Origin: Stutzerimonas balearica DSM 6083
Lineage (GTDB): Bacteria > Pseudomonadota > Gammaproteobacteria > Pseudomonadales > Pseudomonadaceae
NCBI RefSeq assembly: GCF_000818015.1
Contig: NZ_CP007511.1
Coordinates: 1,102,001-1,166,000 of the forward strand
DNA: 64,000 bases
Direction of reading: 5' to 3'
Below, one piece after another: positions 1 through 8,276 of the stretch (positions within the stretch are counted from its first letter, which is position 1; every line of letters starts with the position of its first letter). The translations under genes were made by a program, and so were the position numbers. Under the pieces are notes generated by a model, which saw nothing but the letters and a program-made list of their open reading frames with translations, did no database searches and was not told the DNA's origin.

Positions 1-1
1 C

Positions 2-172
2 GCGATGGCTGCAGCCCTTGCCGTACTCACGGCCCGGCAGAAGGGCTTGGACCGATTCCTGGGGGCCTCTCTGGCATTTGCCGAGCCCGCTGCCAGATTG
101 GCATACAGGAACGTACTTGCTAATGGCCTGAATGAGCTTGAAGCCTTGCTACAGAGGGATGGCGTACTGTGA
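2..172 (+). CDS. C-terminal end of a gene cut by the window edge, probably qatC (QueC-like)
   Basis: An open frame runs from the left edge to a TGA at 170-172 and encodes the last 56 residues of a protein. The visible part is Ala/Leu-rich and helical and shows no diagnostic motif. Its stop overlaps the ATG of the next gene by one base (TGATG), so the two are translationally coupled. In known Qat anti-phage operons the order is qatA-qatB-qatC-qatD, and qatC encodes a QueC-like 7-cyano-7-deazaguanine synthase homologue. The identification as qatC rests only on this position and is an inference. The fragment could belong to another gene. Confidence 0.5.
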   Translation, partial: AMAAALAVLTARQKGLDRFLGASLAFAEPAARLAYRNVLANGLNELEALLQRDGVL

Positions 173-909
173 TGGATTTCCACTGCCACCTTGACCTCTA
201 TCCGAACGCTCGCGAGGTATTCAAGGAAGCTGCGCAAAAGAATGAATTCACATGGCTGGTGACTACCAGCCCAAAGGCCTTTGTTGCGACTGCGCGTGTG
301 CTTACCGGCGCAGCGAATGTACTCGTCACCCCAGGACTTCATCCAGAGATTGCGCACGAGCGTGCCGGCGAGCTCGACCTTCTGTTGACGCAAATGGGCG
401 ATGTCACAGCCGTTGGCGAAGTGGGCCTTGATGGCTCGTCTCGCTACCGCAAGAGCTACGATGTTCAGCGCGGCCTATTTGAGGCCATCATTGAACGTAG
501 CTCGGCACTGGGCGGTCGTGTGCTCAGCATTCATTCACGCCAAGCTGTAAATGACGTACTGGCTGTTTTGGATCGACATGCCAGATTTGGAACCGCAGTA
601 ATGCACTGGTTCACAGGGACGGTGAAGGAGCTGCGAGCTGCGGAAGAGCGTGGCTGCTGGTTCAGCATCGGGCCGGCGGCATTTGCATCGAGTAGTGGCC
701 GGGCTTTGGCGGCGAAGCTACCGCGGCACTTTGTTGTTCCCGAAAGTGACGGCCCGTTTGCACAGGTCGATGACAAGCCAGTTCCACCCTGGAGCGCAGA
801 CCTCACAGCTAGGCACCTAGGACAAGCATGGGGCATTTCCACCCAGGAAGCAGCAATTTTGCTGAGCGAAAACTCTCATCGTCTTTTGAGACTAATACGG
901 CAATACTAA
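172..909 (+). CDS. qatD: QatD, TatD-family metal-dependent nuclease of the Qat anti-phage system
   Basis: This 245-residue TatD-family hydrolase has the metal ligands of the family: H4 and H6 in DFHCHLD, E83 in GEVGLDG, H121 in SIHSR, H145 in HWFTG and D193 in ESDGPF. The opening DFHCHLDLYP and the HWFTGTVKEL segment resemble the QatD branch as I remember it rather than housekeeping TatD. QatD is one of four proteins (ATPase QatA, QatB, QueC-like QatC, nuclease QatD) that restrict phage. The start is ATG 172, which overlaps the upstream stop; a GTG at 169 is in frame but less likely. Base composition is visibly less GC-rich than the core genes to the right, consistent with transfer. The gene converges on the unknown gene at 926-1693 with a 16-base gap. 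Confidence 0.85.
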   Translation: MDFHCHLDLYPNAREVFKEAAQKNEFTWLVTTSPKAFVATARVLTGAANVLVTPGLHPEIAHERAGELDLLLTQMGDVTAVGEVGLDGSSRYRKSYDVQRGLFEAIIERSSALGGRVLSIHSRQAVNDVLAVLDRHARFGTAVMHWFTGTVKELRAAEERGCWFSIGPAAFASSSGRALAAKLPRHFVVPESDGPFAQVDDKPVPPWSADLTARHLGQAWGISTQEAAILLSENSHRLLRLIRQY

Positions 910-925
910 TTTCCAGCTTTTAGCA

Positions 926-1693
926 TCATTGGCCATGTTGGAGAATTTGGTTTTTTAACACTAATAACTCGTCTGATCTTGGTAGTGATTCAGCGAGTCG
1001 ACGTTCAAAAGCAAGCGCTTTTTTGCCTTCCTTTAGTAGCCTTCGGCAATGGCTCCATTCAACGACCTGGCCATTGTTGAGGATAGTCAGCATGGTACAG
1101 AGCATGGCAAGAGTCATACTTTGCGAAAGATCCGGCAGAAAGTGTTGCACGCCCTCGCTTTCCTCGCGGTGCGACACATCATCTTGGTCGATTTTCTGAA
1201 AATCATTGTTGATCTTGCAGGCGACTCCCAGCTTTTCCAATTTCTTCAGAAAGATCGCGCCCTGCAGTCGTAGCAAAAACCGCTCAGATGTGCCAGCGGG
1301 CGTCTGACGCATAGCGCCTATCAGGCCATTAATATCAGCAGCCAGCTGTCGCATCAGTTTCTTTTGCTGTTGCAAAGGCATGCTGTGTTGAAAGGCATCA
1401 TCGAGCAGCAGTTCATCTATTTCCGAAAGCAGTGCAATGCTATTGGCAACCCGGCGATAACTATCGGCCAGTTTTTCGAGCTTGCGTATCCTAGGGCTAT
1501 GTGTCTCCACCGAACAGTTGTTGGTGCCGAAGAGGGTGAGTTCAGCTAATTCCTCAAAGAAGCTCGACTGAGTTTCTTGTGGCAGCGCCTTGAAATCGCG
1601 ATGTTGCTGAATTTTTGCAATCAGGCGCTCTCTGAATAGTGAGCGTCCTGCCTCCGTGTCCGGCAGGTATTCACTGTGTTCTACTGACTTCAC
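926..1693 (-). CDS. Unknown 255-residue helical protein coupled to the integrase
   Basis: I do not recognise this protein. It is 255 residues, rich in Glu, Lys, Leu and Gln, predicted mostly helical, with no signal peptide, no membrane segment and no obvious nuclease or nucleotide-binding motif. Short stretches such as RKLEKLADSYRR and LLKEGKKALAFERR look amphipathic. The start is a GTG at 1693 with GGGAG about 8 bases upstream, and it overlaps the 3' end of the integrase gene by 23 bases, so the pair is probably translated from one message. Composition is AT-richer than the core genome. It may be an integrase accessory protein, a regulator of the island, or an extra defence gene; the sequence does not decide. 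Confidence 0.75.
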   Translation of the reverse strand: MKSVEHSEYLPDTEAGRSLFRERLIAKIQQHRDFKALPQETQSSFFEELAELTLFGTNNCSVETHSPRIRKLEKLADSYRRVANSIALLSEIDELLLDDAFQHSMPLQQQKKLMRQLAADINGLIGAMRQTPAGTSERFLLRLQGAIFLKKLEKLGVACKINNDFQKIDQDDVSHREESEGVQHFLPDLSQSMTLAMLCTMLTILNNGQVVEWSHCRRLLKEGKKALAFERRLAESLPRSDELLVLKNQILQHGQ

Positions 1694-2867
1694 CTGTGCT
1701 CTCCCGCTTCCAGATTTCGAGCTTGTCTGCCCATGCCTGCATCATGTCTCGCCGCTCTTCGAGGTAGGTGGCATGGTTATAGGTGCGGCGTACCGAGTTG
1801 GGTTCCGCATGGGCAAGCTGCGCTTCGATGGCGTCGGCGCGATAGCCTATTTCATTCAGCCGGGTGCTGCCCGTGGATCTGGTGCCGTGCGGGCTGTAGG
1901 TGCCGCTCCAGCCCAGCACCTTGAGCGCCTGCCGGATCGAATGCACCGACATCGGCCTGTTGCGGTCATCCCTGCCGGGAAATAGGTGCGTCCGATCACC
2001 GCTGATGGCGTGCAGGCGGCGCAACATCTCTACGGCCTGCGTTGGCAACGGCACTACATGTTCACGGCGGGCTTTCATGCGCCGGGCTGGGATCGTCCAA
2101 AGCGCGGCATCGAGATCGAATTCAGCCCATTCCGCTTCTGCCGCTTCGCTGGGACGCGCCAGTGTCCACCACATCAACTGGATGCAGAAATTGACCTGAT
2201 AGCCGCAACGGTGGTTGTCGAAGTCGTTGAGCAGCTTGCCGATCTGCGCGGTGGTCAGTGCCGTCTTGTGTTGCGTCTTGTTGGCGGGCAAAGCCTTGCG
2301 GACGGGCCAGACGGGATCGTTGTCTGCCCGCAAGGTGGCAACTGCCAGCTCGAAGACACCGGACATGGTGCGCTTGGCTTCCGCAGCGACAGTCGGCGCA
2401 CCGCGTTTCACGGTCTTGGTAAGGATGTCGAGAACGTGCGCAGGGGTGATGTCGCGCACCGGGAGCTTGCCGATGCTGGGGAAGACCACCCGCTCCAGCA
2501 TGTCCAGGCGGCGTTTCTTGGTGATGTCCTCCCAGTCCCGCAGAGCCAGCCACTCTTTGGCGACGGTCTCGAAGGTATTGGCGGAATCCTCTTCGCGCTT
2601 GAGGCGCTCAAGCTGCCGGTGCTGGACGGGGTTGATGCCCTGCTTGACCAGCTTCCGCGCTTCCTCGCACTTGTCCCGCGCTTCGGCAAGGCTGACGGCA
2701 GGGTAGTCGCCCAGCGCGAACCACGACCCCTTGCCGCCCAGCTTGAAGCGGTAGCGCCAAGCCTTCACCCCATTGGGCTTCACTTCAAGGTAAAGGCCGC
2801 GAAGGTCATTCAGGCGGTAGAGCTGCTCCTTCGGTTTGGCAGCACGGCAGTGAGCATCTGTAAGCAT
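1671..2867 (-). CDS. P4-type tyrosine recombinase (site-specific integrase)
   Basis: This 398-residue integrase has an N-terminal DUF4102 arm-binding domain (about residues 1-90, with LYLEVKPNG and LGDYPAVSLAEAR), a core-binding domain (about 97-185) and a C-terminal catalytic domain. Catalytic residues visible are R238 (LARPSEAAEAEW), H327 and R330 (SPHGTRSTGS), H353 (LAHAEPNSVR) and Y363 (RTYNHATY), so the enzyme looks intact. Its start at 2867 faces core gene ychF, and its 3' end runs into the island gene at 926-1693. This is the usual layout for an integrase beside its attachment site. Many relatives use tRNA genes, but no tRNA lies between it and ychF. Confidence 0.93.
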   Translation of the reverse strand: MLTDAHCRAAKPKEQLYRLNDLRGLYLEVKPNGVKAWRYRFKLGGKGSWFALGDYPAVSLAEARDKCEEARKLVKQGINPVQHRQLERLKREEDSANTFETVAKEWLALRDWEDITKKRRLDMLERVVFPSIGKLPVRDITPAHVLDILTKTVKRGAPTVAAEAKRTMSGVFELAVATLRADNDPVWPVRKALPANKTQHKTALTTAQIGKLLNDFDNHRCGYQVNFCIQLMWWTLARPSEAAEAEWAEFDLDAALWTIPARRMKARREHVVPLPTQAVEMLRRLHAISGDRTHLFPGRDDRNRPMSVHSIRQALKVLGWSGTYSPHGTRSTGSTRLNEIGYRADAIEAQLAHAEPNSVRRTYNHATYLEERRDMMQAWADKLEIWKRESTGEVSRTQ

Positions 2868-2907
2868 GGTGTCACGGGGTCGGCAAGAAGGGGTGATGGA
2901 TGGATCA

Positions 2908-2948
2908 TATACACCTTATTTTGCTAGGTCTAATTTTCGTATACACCT
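2908..2948. repeat. Two 9-bp direct repeats between integrase and ychF, candidate integrase-binding or att region
   Basis: TATACACCT occurs at 2908-2916 and again at 2940-2948, a 32-base offset, and the match extends partly to each side. The repeats sit in an AT-rich patch 41 bases upstream of the integrase start, in the only gap between the island and core gene ychF. Integrase arm-binding sites or the integrase promoter would be expected here. No second island end is in the window, so an attachment core cannot be defined. Confidence 0.4.
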
Positions 2949-3004
2949 ACGTAGTCACTTTCCGCGGGCAAGGCCGGGCGATCTCATGCAACCCATGGAA
3001 ACGA

Positions 3005-3029
3005 AGAACCCCGGATTTTCCGGGGTTCT
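3005..3029 (-). terminator. Rho-independent terminator of ychF
   Basis: A 10-bp perfect stem (AGAACCCCGG / CCGGGGTTCT) with a 5-base loop lies 60 bases past the ychF stop on the minus strand, followed by a T-rich stretch. It probably ends the pth-ychF transcript and marks where core sequence resumes after the island. Confidence 0.75.
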
Positions 3030-3088
3030 GTCGCTGCTTCAGGGCTTCAAAGTAATCTTGTGAAATCCTGAGAAATGGCTTGTTTGGG

Positions 3089-4189
3089 TCAGACGTTGAA
3101 GCGGAAATGCATCACGTCGCCGTCCTTGACGATGTACTCCTTGCCTTCCAGGCGCCATTTGCCCGCTTCCTTGGCGCCGGCTTCGCCCTTGTAGGCGATG
3201 AAGTCGTCATAGGCGATGACTTCGGCGCGGATGAAGCCTTTCTCGAAGTCGGTGTGGATCACGGCGGCGGCCTGCGGAGCCGTGGCGCCGACCTTGACGG
3301 TCCAGGCGCGGACTTCCTTGACCCCGGCGGTGAAGTACGTCTGCAGGTTGAGCAGCTCGTAACCGGCACGGATCACGCGGTTCAGGCCCGGCTCGTCCAT
3401 GCCCATGGTCTCGAGGAACATCTGCATCTCTTCCAGATCGTCCAGTTCGGCGATCTCGGCCTCGATCTTGTTGCACACCGGCACGACGATGGCGCCTTCT
3501 TCCTCGGCGATGGCGTTGACCACGTCCAGGTGCGGGTTGTTCTCGAAGCCGTCCTCGGCGACGTTGGCGATGTACATCACCGGCTTGGTGGTCAGCAGGT
3601 GGAAGGACTTGGCCAGGCGCTTCTCTTCGTCGCTGAAGTTCTTCAGCAGGGAGCGGGCCGGCTTGCCCTCGGTCAGGTGCGGGATCAGCTTTTCCAGCAG
3701 CGCCTTCTGCGCCACTGCTTCCTTGTCGCCGCCCTTGGCGGTGCGGGCGACGCGCTGCAGCTGCTTCTCGCAGCTGTCGAGGTCAGCCATGATCAGTTCG
3801 AGGTCGATGATCTCGATGTCGCGCTTGGGGTCGACGCTGTTGGCGACGTGGATGACGTTCTCGTCTTCGAAGCAGCGCACCACGTGGGCAATGGCGTCGG
3901 TCTCGCGGATGTTGGCGAGGAACTTGTTGCCCAGGCCTTCACCCTTGGAGGCACCGGCGACCAGGCCGGCGATATCGACGAACTCCATGGTGGTCGGGAT
4001 TACCCGCTCCGGCTTGACGATGGCGGCCAGCGCGTCGAGGCGTGGATCGGGCATCGGCACGATGCCGCTGTTCGGCTCGATGGTGCAGAACGGAAAGTTC
4101 TCCGCTGCGATGCCGGACTTGGTCAGCGCGTTGAACAGGGTGGATTTGCCGACGTTGGGCAGACCGACGATGCCGCAGTTGAATCCCAT
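3089..4189 (-). CDS. ychF: Redox-responsive ATPase/GTPase YchF (Obg family)
   Basis: This 366-residue OBG-family P-loop protein binds ATP in preference to GTP and associates with ribosomes; in E. coli it is linked to the oxidative stress response. The P-loop is GLPNVGKST at residues 8-16, followed by the switch region with the DxxG-like DIAGLV. The usual NKxD specificity motif is replaced by N-V-A-E (in YIANVAED), the known reason for ATP preference. The C-terminal TGS domain ends in [13 protein letters not shown]. Length is normal. It is 24 bases downstream of pth in the same orientation, an arrangement conserved in gamma-proteobacteria. Confidence 0.97.
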   Translation of the reverse strand: MGFNCGIVGLPNVGKSTLFNALTKSGIAAENFPFCTIEPNSGIVPMPDPRLDALAAIVKPERVIPTTMEFVDIAGLVAGASKGEGLGNKFLANIRETDAIAHVVRCFEDENVIHVANSVDPKRDIEIIDLELIMADLDSCEKQLQRVARTAKGGDKEAVAQKALLEKLIPHLTEGKPARSLLKNFSDEEKRLAKSFHLLTTKPVMYIANVAEDGFENNPHLDVVNAIAEEEGAIVVPVCNKIEAEIAELDDLEEMQMFLETMGMDEPGLNRVIRAGYELLNLQTYFTAGVKEVRAWTVKVGATAPQAAAVIHTDFEKGFIRAEVIAYDDFIAYKGEAGAKEAGKWRLEGKEYIVKDGDVMHFRFNV

Positions 4190-4213
4190 GGTGATCTTGC
4201 CTCGGAGTTAGGT

Positions 4214-4798
4214 TCAGGCCTTCTGGCTGTGCAGGCGCTGCATGGCGCGCGTCCAGTCGCCGGCCAGGATTTCCGGCACGATGTCCAGCGCGAAATCGAT
4301 GCTGGCGTCGAGCTTTTCGCGCTCGGCCTGCGGCGCGCGACCGAGCACGTAACCGCTGACCAGGCTGGCGTGGCCGGGGTGGCCGATGCCCAGGCGCAGG
4401 CGGTAAAAGCCGTTCTGGTTGCCGAGCTTGGCGATGATGTCGCGTAGCCCGTTGTGCCCGCCATGGCCGCCACCGAGCTTGAGCTTGGCAACGCCGGGGG
4501 GCATGTCGAGTTCATCGTGGGCGACCAGGATGGACTCGGGAGGAATACGGTAGAAGCCAGCCAATGCCGCCACCGCCTGACCGCTGCGGTTCATGTAGGT
4601 GGTGGGAATCAGCAGGCGAATGTCTTCGCCGCGGTGGCTGAACTTGCCGACCAGGCCGAAGTACTTCTTGTCGGCACCCAGGTGCACGCCCTCGCGGGCC
4701 GCCAGGCGCTCAACGAAAAGGGCCCCCGCGTTATGCCGGGTCTGGTCGTATTCAGGGCCTGGATTACCCAGGCCGACGATCAGTTTCACGGCAGTCAC
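4214..4798 (-). CDS. pth: Peptidyl-tRNA hydrolase
   Basis: This 194-residue enzyme cleaves the ester bond of peptidyl-tRNAs dropped by ribosomes and so recycles tRNA. The family signatures are present: [12 protein letters not shown] at the start, the catalytic His in TRHNAG (about residue 22), YMNRSG, the Asp in [10 protein letters not shown], and [11 protein letters not shown]. It lies between rplY (31 bases upstream) and ychF on the minus strand, all translation-related genes and probably one transcript. Confidence 0.97.
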   Translation of the reverse strand: MTAVKLIVGLGNPGPEYDQTRHNAGALFVERLAAREGVHLGADKKYFGLVGKFSHRGEDIRLLIPTTYMNRSGQAVAALAGFYRIPPESILVAHDELDMPPGVAKLKLGGGHGGHNGLRDIIAKLGNQNGFYRLRLGIGHPGHASLVSGYVLGRAPQAEREKLDASIDFALDIVPEILAGDWTRAMQRLHSQKA

Positions 4799-4829
4799 GA
4801 CAGGGGCCCTTCCTCAGGCGTGCGCGAGA

Positions 4830-5444
4830 TTACTCGGCAGCGCCTTCTTCCTTGGTGTCATCCTTGTTCACGCGCGGAGCATGAACGTTGGCAACCGGCA
4901 GGTCGCTGCCGTGGGCCAGGGAAACCAGCTCGACACCCTTCGGCAGCTTGAGATCGGTCATGTGCAGGACCTGGCCGACTTCGACGTTGGCCATGTCGAC
5001 TTCGATGAACTCAGGCAGATCCTGCGGCAGGCAGGACACTTCCACTTCGTTGATGTTGTGCAGGATTTCGCCACCCTGCTGCTTCACGCCCACGGAGCTT
5101 TCCTGGTTGATGAAGTGCAGCGGAACGGTAGCGGTCAGCTTCTGGCCGGCAACGACGCGAACGAAGTCGGCGTGCAGGACGAAGCTCTTGGCCGGATGAC
5201 GCTGCAGTGCCTTGATCAGCACGGACTCGTTCTGGCCGTCGACGTTCAGGCTCAGCACGTGGCTGAACGACGCTTCGTTTTCCAGCAGCTTGGCCAGCTC
5301 TTTGGCGAGGATGCTGATGGACAGCGGGGCCTTGTCGCCGCCATAGATCACGGCGGGAACCAGGCTGGCGTTACGACGCAGGCGGCGGCTCGCACCTTTC
5401 CCCAGGTCGGAACGCACTTGGGCATTCAGGGTGAAATCGGTCAT
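4830..5444 (-). CDS. rplY: 50S ribosomal protein L25 (CTC type, long form)
   Basis: This 204-residue protein binds 5S rRNA. The N-terminal L25 domain (about 1-95, starting [24 protein letters not shown]) is followed by the TL5-type beta domain (about 100-190) and an acidic tail, the CTC form usual in Pseudomonas. The start is ATG 5444, preceded by GGAG about 8 bases upstream; a longer upstream frame lacks family similarity. It lies downstream of prs, separated by a terminator hairpin, and is followed by pth. Confidence 0.96.
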   Translation of the reverse strand: MTDFTLNAQVRSDLGKGASRRLRRNASLVPAVIYGGDKAPLSISILAKELAKLLENEASFSHVLSLNVDGQNESVLIKALQRHPAKSFVLHADFVRVVAGQKLTATVPLHFINQESSVGVKQQGGEILHNINEVEVSCLPQDLPEFIEVDMANVEVGQVLHMTDLKLPKGVELVSLAHGSDLPVANVHAPRVNKDDTKEEGAAE

Positions 5445-5505
5445 TTCAGTTCTCCAGTAACAACAGGTCCCGTGGCGCTTGCGACCAGCGCGCGGGCTGT
5501 TGGGC

Positions 5506-5528
5506 AAAAAGCCCCGCGGATGCGGGGC
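5506..5528 (-). terminator. Terminator/attenuator between prs and rplY
   Basis: On the minus strand a 7-bp GC stem (GCCCCGC / GCGGGGC) with a 4-base loop is followed by five T residues, 24 bases after the prs stop. It should end or attenuate the prs transcript before rplY. Confidence 0.75.
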
Positions 5529-5552
5529 ACATACATCGGTGCGCGCTCCGCC

Positions 5553-6494
5553 TCAGCGGAACATCGCACTGATCGATTCGGCGTTGCTGATGCGGCGGAC
5601 CGCTTCGGCCACCACTGGCGCGATGTCCAGCTGGCGAATGCGGGTGCAGGCTTGCGCGGCGGCAGACAGCGGAATGGTGTTGGTGACCACCAGTTCGTCG
5701 AGCACCGAGCCCTCGATATTTTCGATGGCGCGACCGGACAGGATCGGGTGGGTGCAGTAGGCGTAGACCTTTGCCGCCCCGTGCTCCTTGAGCGCCTTGG
5801 CGGCGTGGCACAGGGTGCCGGCGGTATCGACCATGTCGTCGACCAGGATGCAGGTACGACCGTCGACGTCACCGATGATGTGCATGACTTCGGACTGGTT
5901 GGCCTTCGGTCGACGCTTGTCGATGATTGCCAGATCCACGCCGAGCGACTTGGCCACGGCACGGGCACGGACCACGCCGCCGATGTCGGGCGAGACCACC
6001 AGCAGATTCTCGAAGCGCTGGGCCTGGATGTCGTCCACCAGCACCGGCGAGCCGTAGATGTTGTCCACCGGCATGTCGAAGAAACCCTGGATCTGGTCGG
6101 CGTGCAGGTCGACGGTCAGTACGCGGTTGACTCCGACGACGTCGAGCATGTCGGCGACGACCTTGGCGCTGATCGGTACGCGGGCCGAACGCGGGCGGCG
6201 ATCCTGGCGCGCATAACCGAAGTAGGGCACGACAGCCGTGATGCGAGTCGCCGAGGAGCGGCGGAAGGCATCGGCCATGACCACCAGTTCCATCAGGTTA
6301 TCGTTTGTCGGCGCGCAGGTCGGCTGGATGAGAAAGACATCCTTGCCGCGAACGTTTTCGTTGATCTCTACGCTGATCTCGCCGTCGGAGAACTTTCCGA
6401 CATAGGCATCACCGAGGGGAATATGCAGCTGACGCACGACGCGCCGTGCCAGGTCGGGGTTGGCGTTCCCCGTGAAGACCATCATCTTGGACAC
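5553..6494 (-). CDS. prs: Ribose-phosphate pyrophosphokinase (PRPP synthetase)
   Basis: This 313-residue enzyme makes PRPP from ribose 5-phosphate and ATP for nucleotide, His, Trp and NAD synthesis. Diagnostic stretches are [14 protein letters not shown], the ATP-binding [14 protein letters not shown], the catalytic-loop [14 protein letters not shown] and the PRPP motif [13 protein letters not shown]. The most likely start is the GTG at 6494 (product begins [16 protein letters not shown]), which matches the family's N terminus; an internal ATG at 6485 is an alternative. Two tRNA-Gln genes lie directly upstream on the same strand. Confidence 0.96.
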   Translation of the reverse strand: MSKMMVFTGNANPDLARRVVRQLHIPLGDAYVGKFSDGEISVEINENVRGKDVFLIQPTCAPTNDNLMELVVMADAFRRSSATRITAVVPYFGYARQDRRPRSARVPISAKVVADMLDVVGVNRVLTVDLHADQIQGFFDMPVDNIYGSPVLVDDIQAQRFENLLVVSPDIGGVVRARAVAKSLGVDLAIIDKRRPKANQSEVMHIIGDVDGRTCILVDDMVDTAGTLCHAAKALKEHGAAKVYAYCTHPILSGRAIENIEGSVLDELVVTNTIPLSAAAQACTRIRQLDIAPVVAEAVRRISNAESISAMFR

Positions 6495-6572
6495 GCGCAG
6501 TACCTGCCTGAGGGTGGGTCCGATGAATAAAAAGCTGTTCAAAAGGCGAGCTCTTGAACAGCTTCGGGAATA

Positions 6573-6647
6573 TGGCAGGGGCGGCTGGATTCGAACCAAC
6601 GCATGGCAGGATCAAAACCTGCTGCCTTACCGCTTGGCGACGCCCCT
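6573..6647 (-). tRNA. tRNA-Gln (UUG anticodon), copy 1
   Basis: On the minus strand the 75-base sequence folds as a full cloverleaf. The acceptor stem pairs AGGGGCG with CGCCCCT, the anticodon loop reads TT-TTG-AT between GCAGG and CCTGC arms, the T loop carries GGTTCGAATCC, and CCA is encoded at 6573-6575. The anticodon TTG decodes CAA glutamine codons. It is identical to copy 2 and lies between ispE and prs, a conserved Pseudomonas location. Confidence 0.97.
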
Positions 6648-6696
6648 GTGATGTCAACTGGATGCGCTGCAGCTGTACGTTTCCCGAAGGGGTTAA

Positions 6697-6771
6697 TGGC
6701 AGGGGCGGCTGGATTCGAACCAACGCATGGCAGGATCAAAACCTGCTGCCTTACCGCTTGGCGACGCCCCT
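6697..6771 (-). tRNA. tRNA-Gln (UUG anticodon), copy 2
   Basis: Same 75-base sequence as copy 1, with encoded CCA at 6697-6699 and a 49-base spacer between the copies. It begins 18 bases after the ispE stop on the same strand, so the two tRNAs may be processed from a common transcript with ispE or from their own promoter; I could not identify a clear promoter. Confidence 0.97.
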
Positions 6772-6789
6772 GTAACGTACAACCGGATG

Positions 6790-7653
6790 CTAGGCATCCC
6801 CTTCCTGCTCCAATTTCTCGAGCATGCGGTGCAGCATCGAAACGTTGCTGCCTCGCGCCACGAAGCTTGGCAAAGTGGCTGGAAGTTGGCGGCGGACTTT
6901 ATCAGCCTCGCCTTCGTTTGGGAAGCTCCCAAACACACAAGCTCCAGTGCCAGTCATCCGAGCCGGAACGAATTTGTTCAATAGGCTCAACGCGTTACGC
7001 ACCTGGGGGTAACGCTTCTCGACGACCGGCTGGCAGTCGTTATGACCACCCCCTGCAAGAAGGCTGCGAACTGTAATTGGCGGGGTATTACGTGTCAACT
7101 CCGGGTCGGAAAAAATTTCTGCTGTACTAACAGAGACTTGCGGTACGGCGACGAGATACCACGGCTCCGGCAGCTCAACGGGCTGCAGGCGCTCGCCGAC
7201 CCCTTCGGCGAATGCCGCATGGCCCCGTACGAAGACCGGCACGTCGGCGCCAAGCGAAAGGCCCAGTTGCGCGAGGCGATCCAGGTCGAGCCCCAGATTC
7301 CAGAGCCGATTCAGGCCGAGCAGGGTGGTCGCGGCATCGGAGCTGCCGCCACCGATACCGCCGCCCATGGGCAGGCGCTTGACGAGGGTGATGTCGGCGC
7401 CCGGTACATCATCACCTTGCTGCTGAAGGAGACGGGCGGCGCGGACGATCAGGTTGCTCTCGTGATCGACGCCCGGCAGGTCACTGAGCAGTCGAATCTG
7501 GCCATCTTCGCGTCTGGCGAAGGTCAGTTCGTCGCCATGGTCGAGGAATTGGAACAGCGTCTGCAGTTCGTGATAGCCGTCCTCGCGCCGGCCGAGGACG
7601 TGCAACATCAGGTTCAGCTTTGCCGGCGCCGGGAGGGTGAGGGGCGTCGGCAT
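6790..7653 (-). CDS. ispE: 4-diphosphocytidyl-2-C-methyl-D-erythritol kinase
   Basis: This 287-residue GHMP kinase phosphorylates CDP-ME in the MEP isoprenoid pathway. The N-terminal [22 protein letters not shown] matches the substrate and Lys region in IspE, the ATP loop is [14 protein letters not shown], and motif 3 is [12 protein letters not shown]. The start is ATG 7653, which overlaps the lolB stop by one base (TGATG). A longer frame upstream is only the out-of-frame reading of lolB. The lolB-ispE coupling is standard in gamma-proteobacteria. Confidence 0.96.
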   Translation of the reverse strand: MPTPLTLPAPAKLNLMLHVLGRREDGYHELQTLFQFLDHGDELTFARREDGQIRLLSDLPGVDHESNLIVRAARLLQQQGDDVPGADITLVKRLPMGGGIGGGSSDAATTLLGLNRLWNLGLDLDRLAQLGLSLGADVPVFVRGHAAFAEGVGERLQPVELPEPWYLVAVPQVSVSTAEIFSDPELTRNTPPITVRSLLAGGGHNDCQPVVEKRYPQVRNALSLLNKFVPARMTGTGACVFGSFPNEGEADKVRRQLPATLPSFVARGSNVSMLHRMLEKLEQEGDA

Positions 7654-8273
7654 CAGCGGCCCAACTGGCGCGGCTGCCAGTCCTTTATGACCAGTGTGAC
7701 CTGCAGGTCGCGGCCCTCGAGGCGTATGCGCTCGGGCAGTGCGTAGCCGTCCTCGTTGCGGTAGGCGAGGTAGTTGACCTGCCAACCATCCTGCTCCAGG
7801 CGCGCCAGGCGGCTCGCGCCGTCCAGGCTCAGGCGGCTGCGGCTGTCCGGTGCGGGCAGGCCGCGAACCCACCAAAGCAGGTTGGAAACCGGCAGCTGCC
7901 AGCCCAGCTGGCGTTCGACCAGTGCTTCGGGCGAGTCGGCCTGATAGCGACCCTGGCCGGCGATCTCCAGGGTCACGGCATCCGGCCGTCCGGTCAGGCG
8001 GGTGGCGCCACGACCGAGCGGGCCGGACAGACGAATATCGAAGTAGTCCTGACGTTGTAGCCAGAACAGGGTGCCGCTGCCTGAGTCCTGCGGGGCGCGA
8101 ATACCGATCTTGCCGCTGATCTGCCAGCCATCGATCCTGGCGATCTGGGCCTTGTGGTGACGCCAGTCCGCCGTATTGCCGGCGCCCTCGACGGATTCGC
8201 GCGGGCCGATGCCGGCGCAACCGGCGAGCAGGAGGCTGAGAAGCGCGGGCAGCAGGTAGCGAAACAGGGGCAT
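7653..8273 (-). CDS. lolB: Outer-membrane lipoprotein LolB
   Basis: This 206-residue lipoprotein receives lipoproteins from periplasmic LolA and inserts them into the outer membrane. The signal peptide [19 protein letters not shown] ends in a lipobox (LAGC, Cys19), and the mature part shows LolB features such as [21 protein letters not shown] and the loop containing [11 protein letters not shown]. Its gene starts 3 bases after the stop of the TPR lipoprotein gene and overlaps ispE by one base, forming one operon. Confidence 0.94.
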   Translation of the reverse strand: MPLFRYLLPALLSLLLAGCAGIGPRESVEGAGNTADWRHHKAQIARIDGWQISGKIGIRAPQDSGSGTLFWLQRQDYFDIRLSGPLGRGATRLTGRPDAVTLEIAGQGRYQADSPEALVERQLGWQLPVSNLLWWVRGLPAPDSRSRLSLDGASRLARLEQDGWQVNYLAYRNEDGYALPERIRLEGRDLQVTLVIKDWQPRQLGR

Positions 8274-8276
8274 GGG

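Noticed and set aside
3080..4447. Long open frame of 455 codons on the plus strand
   Set aside because: It runs antisense through ychF and pth, with no ribosome site or family similarity. It is a by-product of high GC content.
4599..6530. 643-codon plus-strand frame across pth, rplY and prs
   Set aside because: Three real genes with strong family matches lie on the other strand. The frame is antisense.
6573..6771. Identical repeats suggesting an integration site duplication
   Set aside because: They are two complete tRNA-Gln genes with a 49-base spacer, too small for an inserted element.
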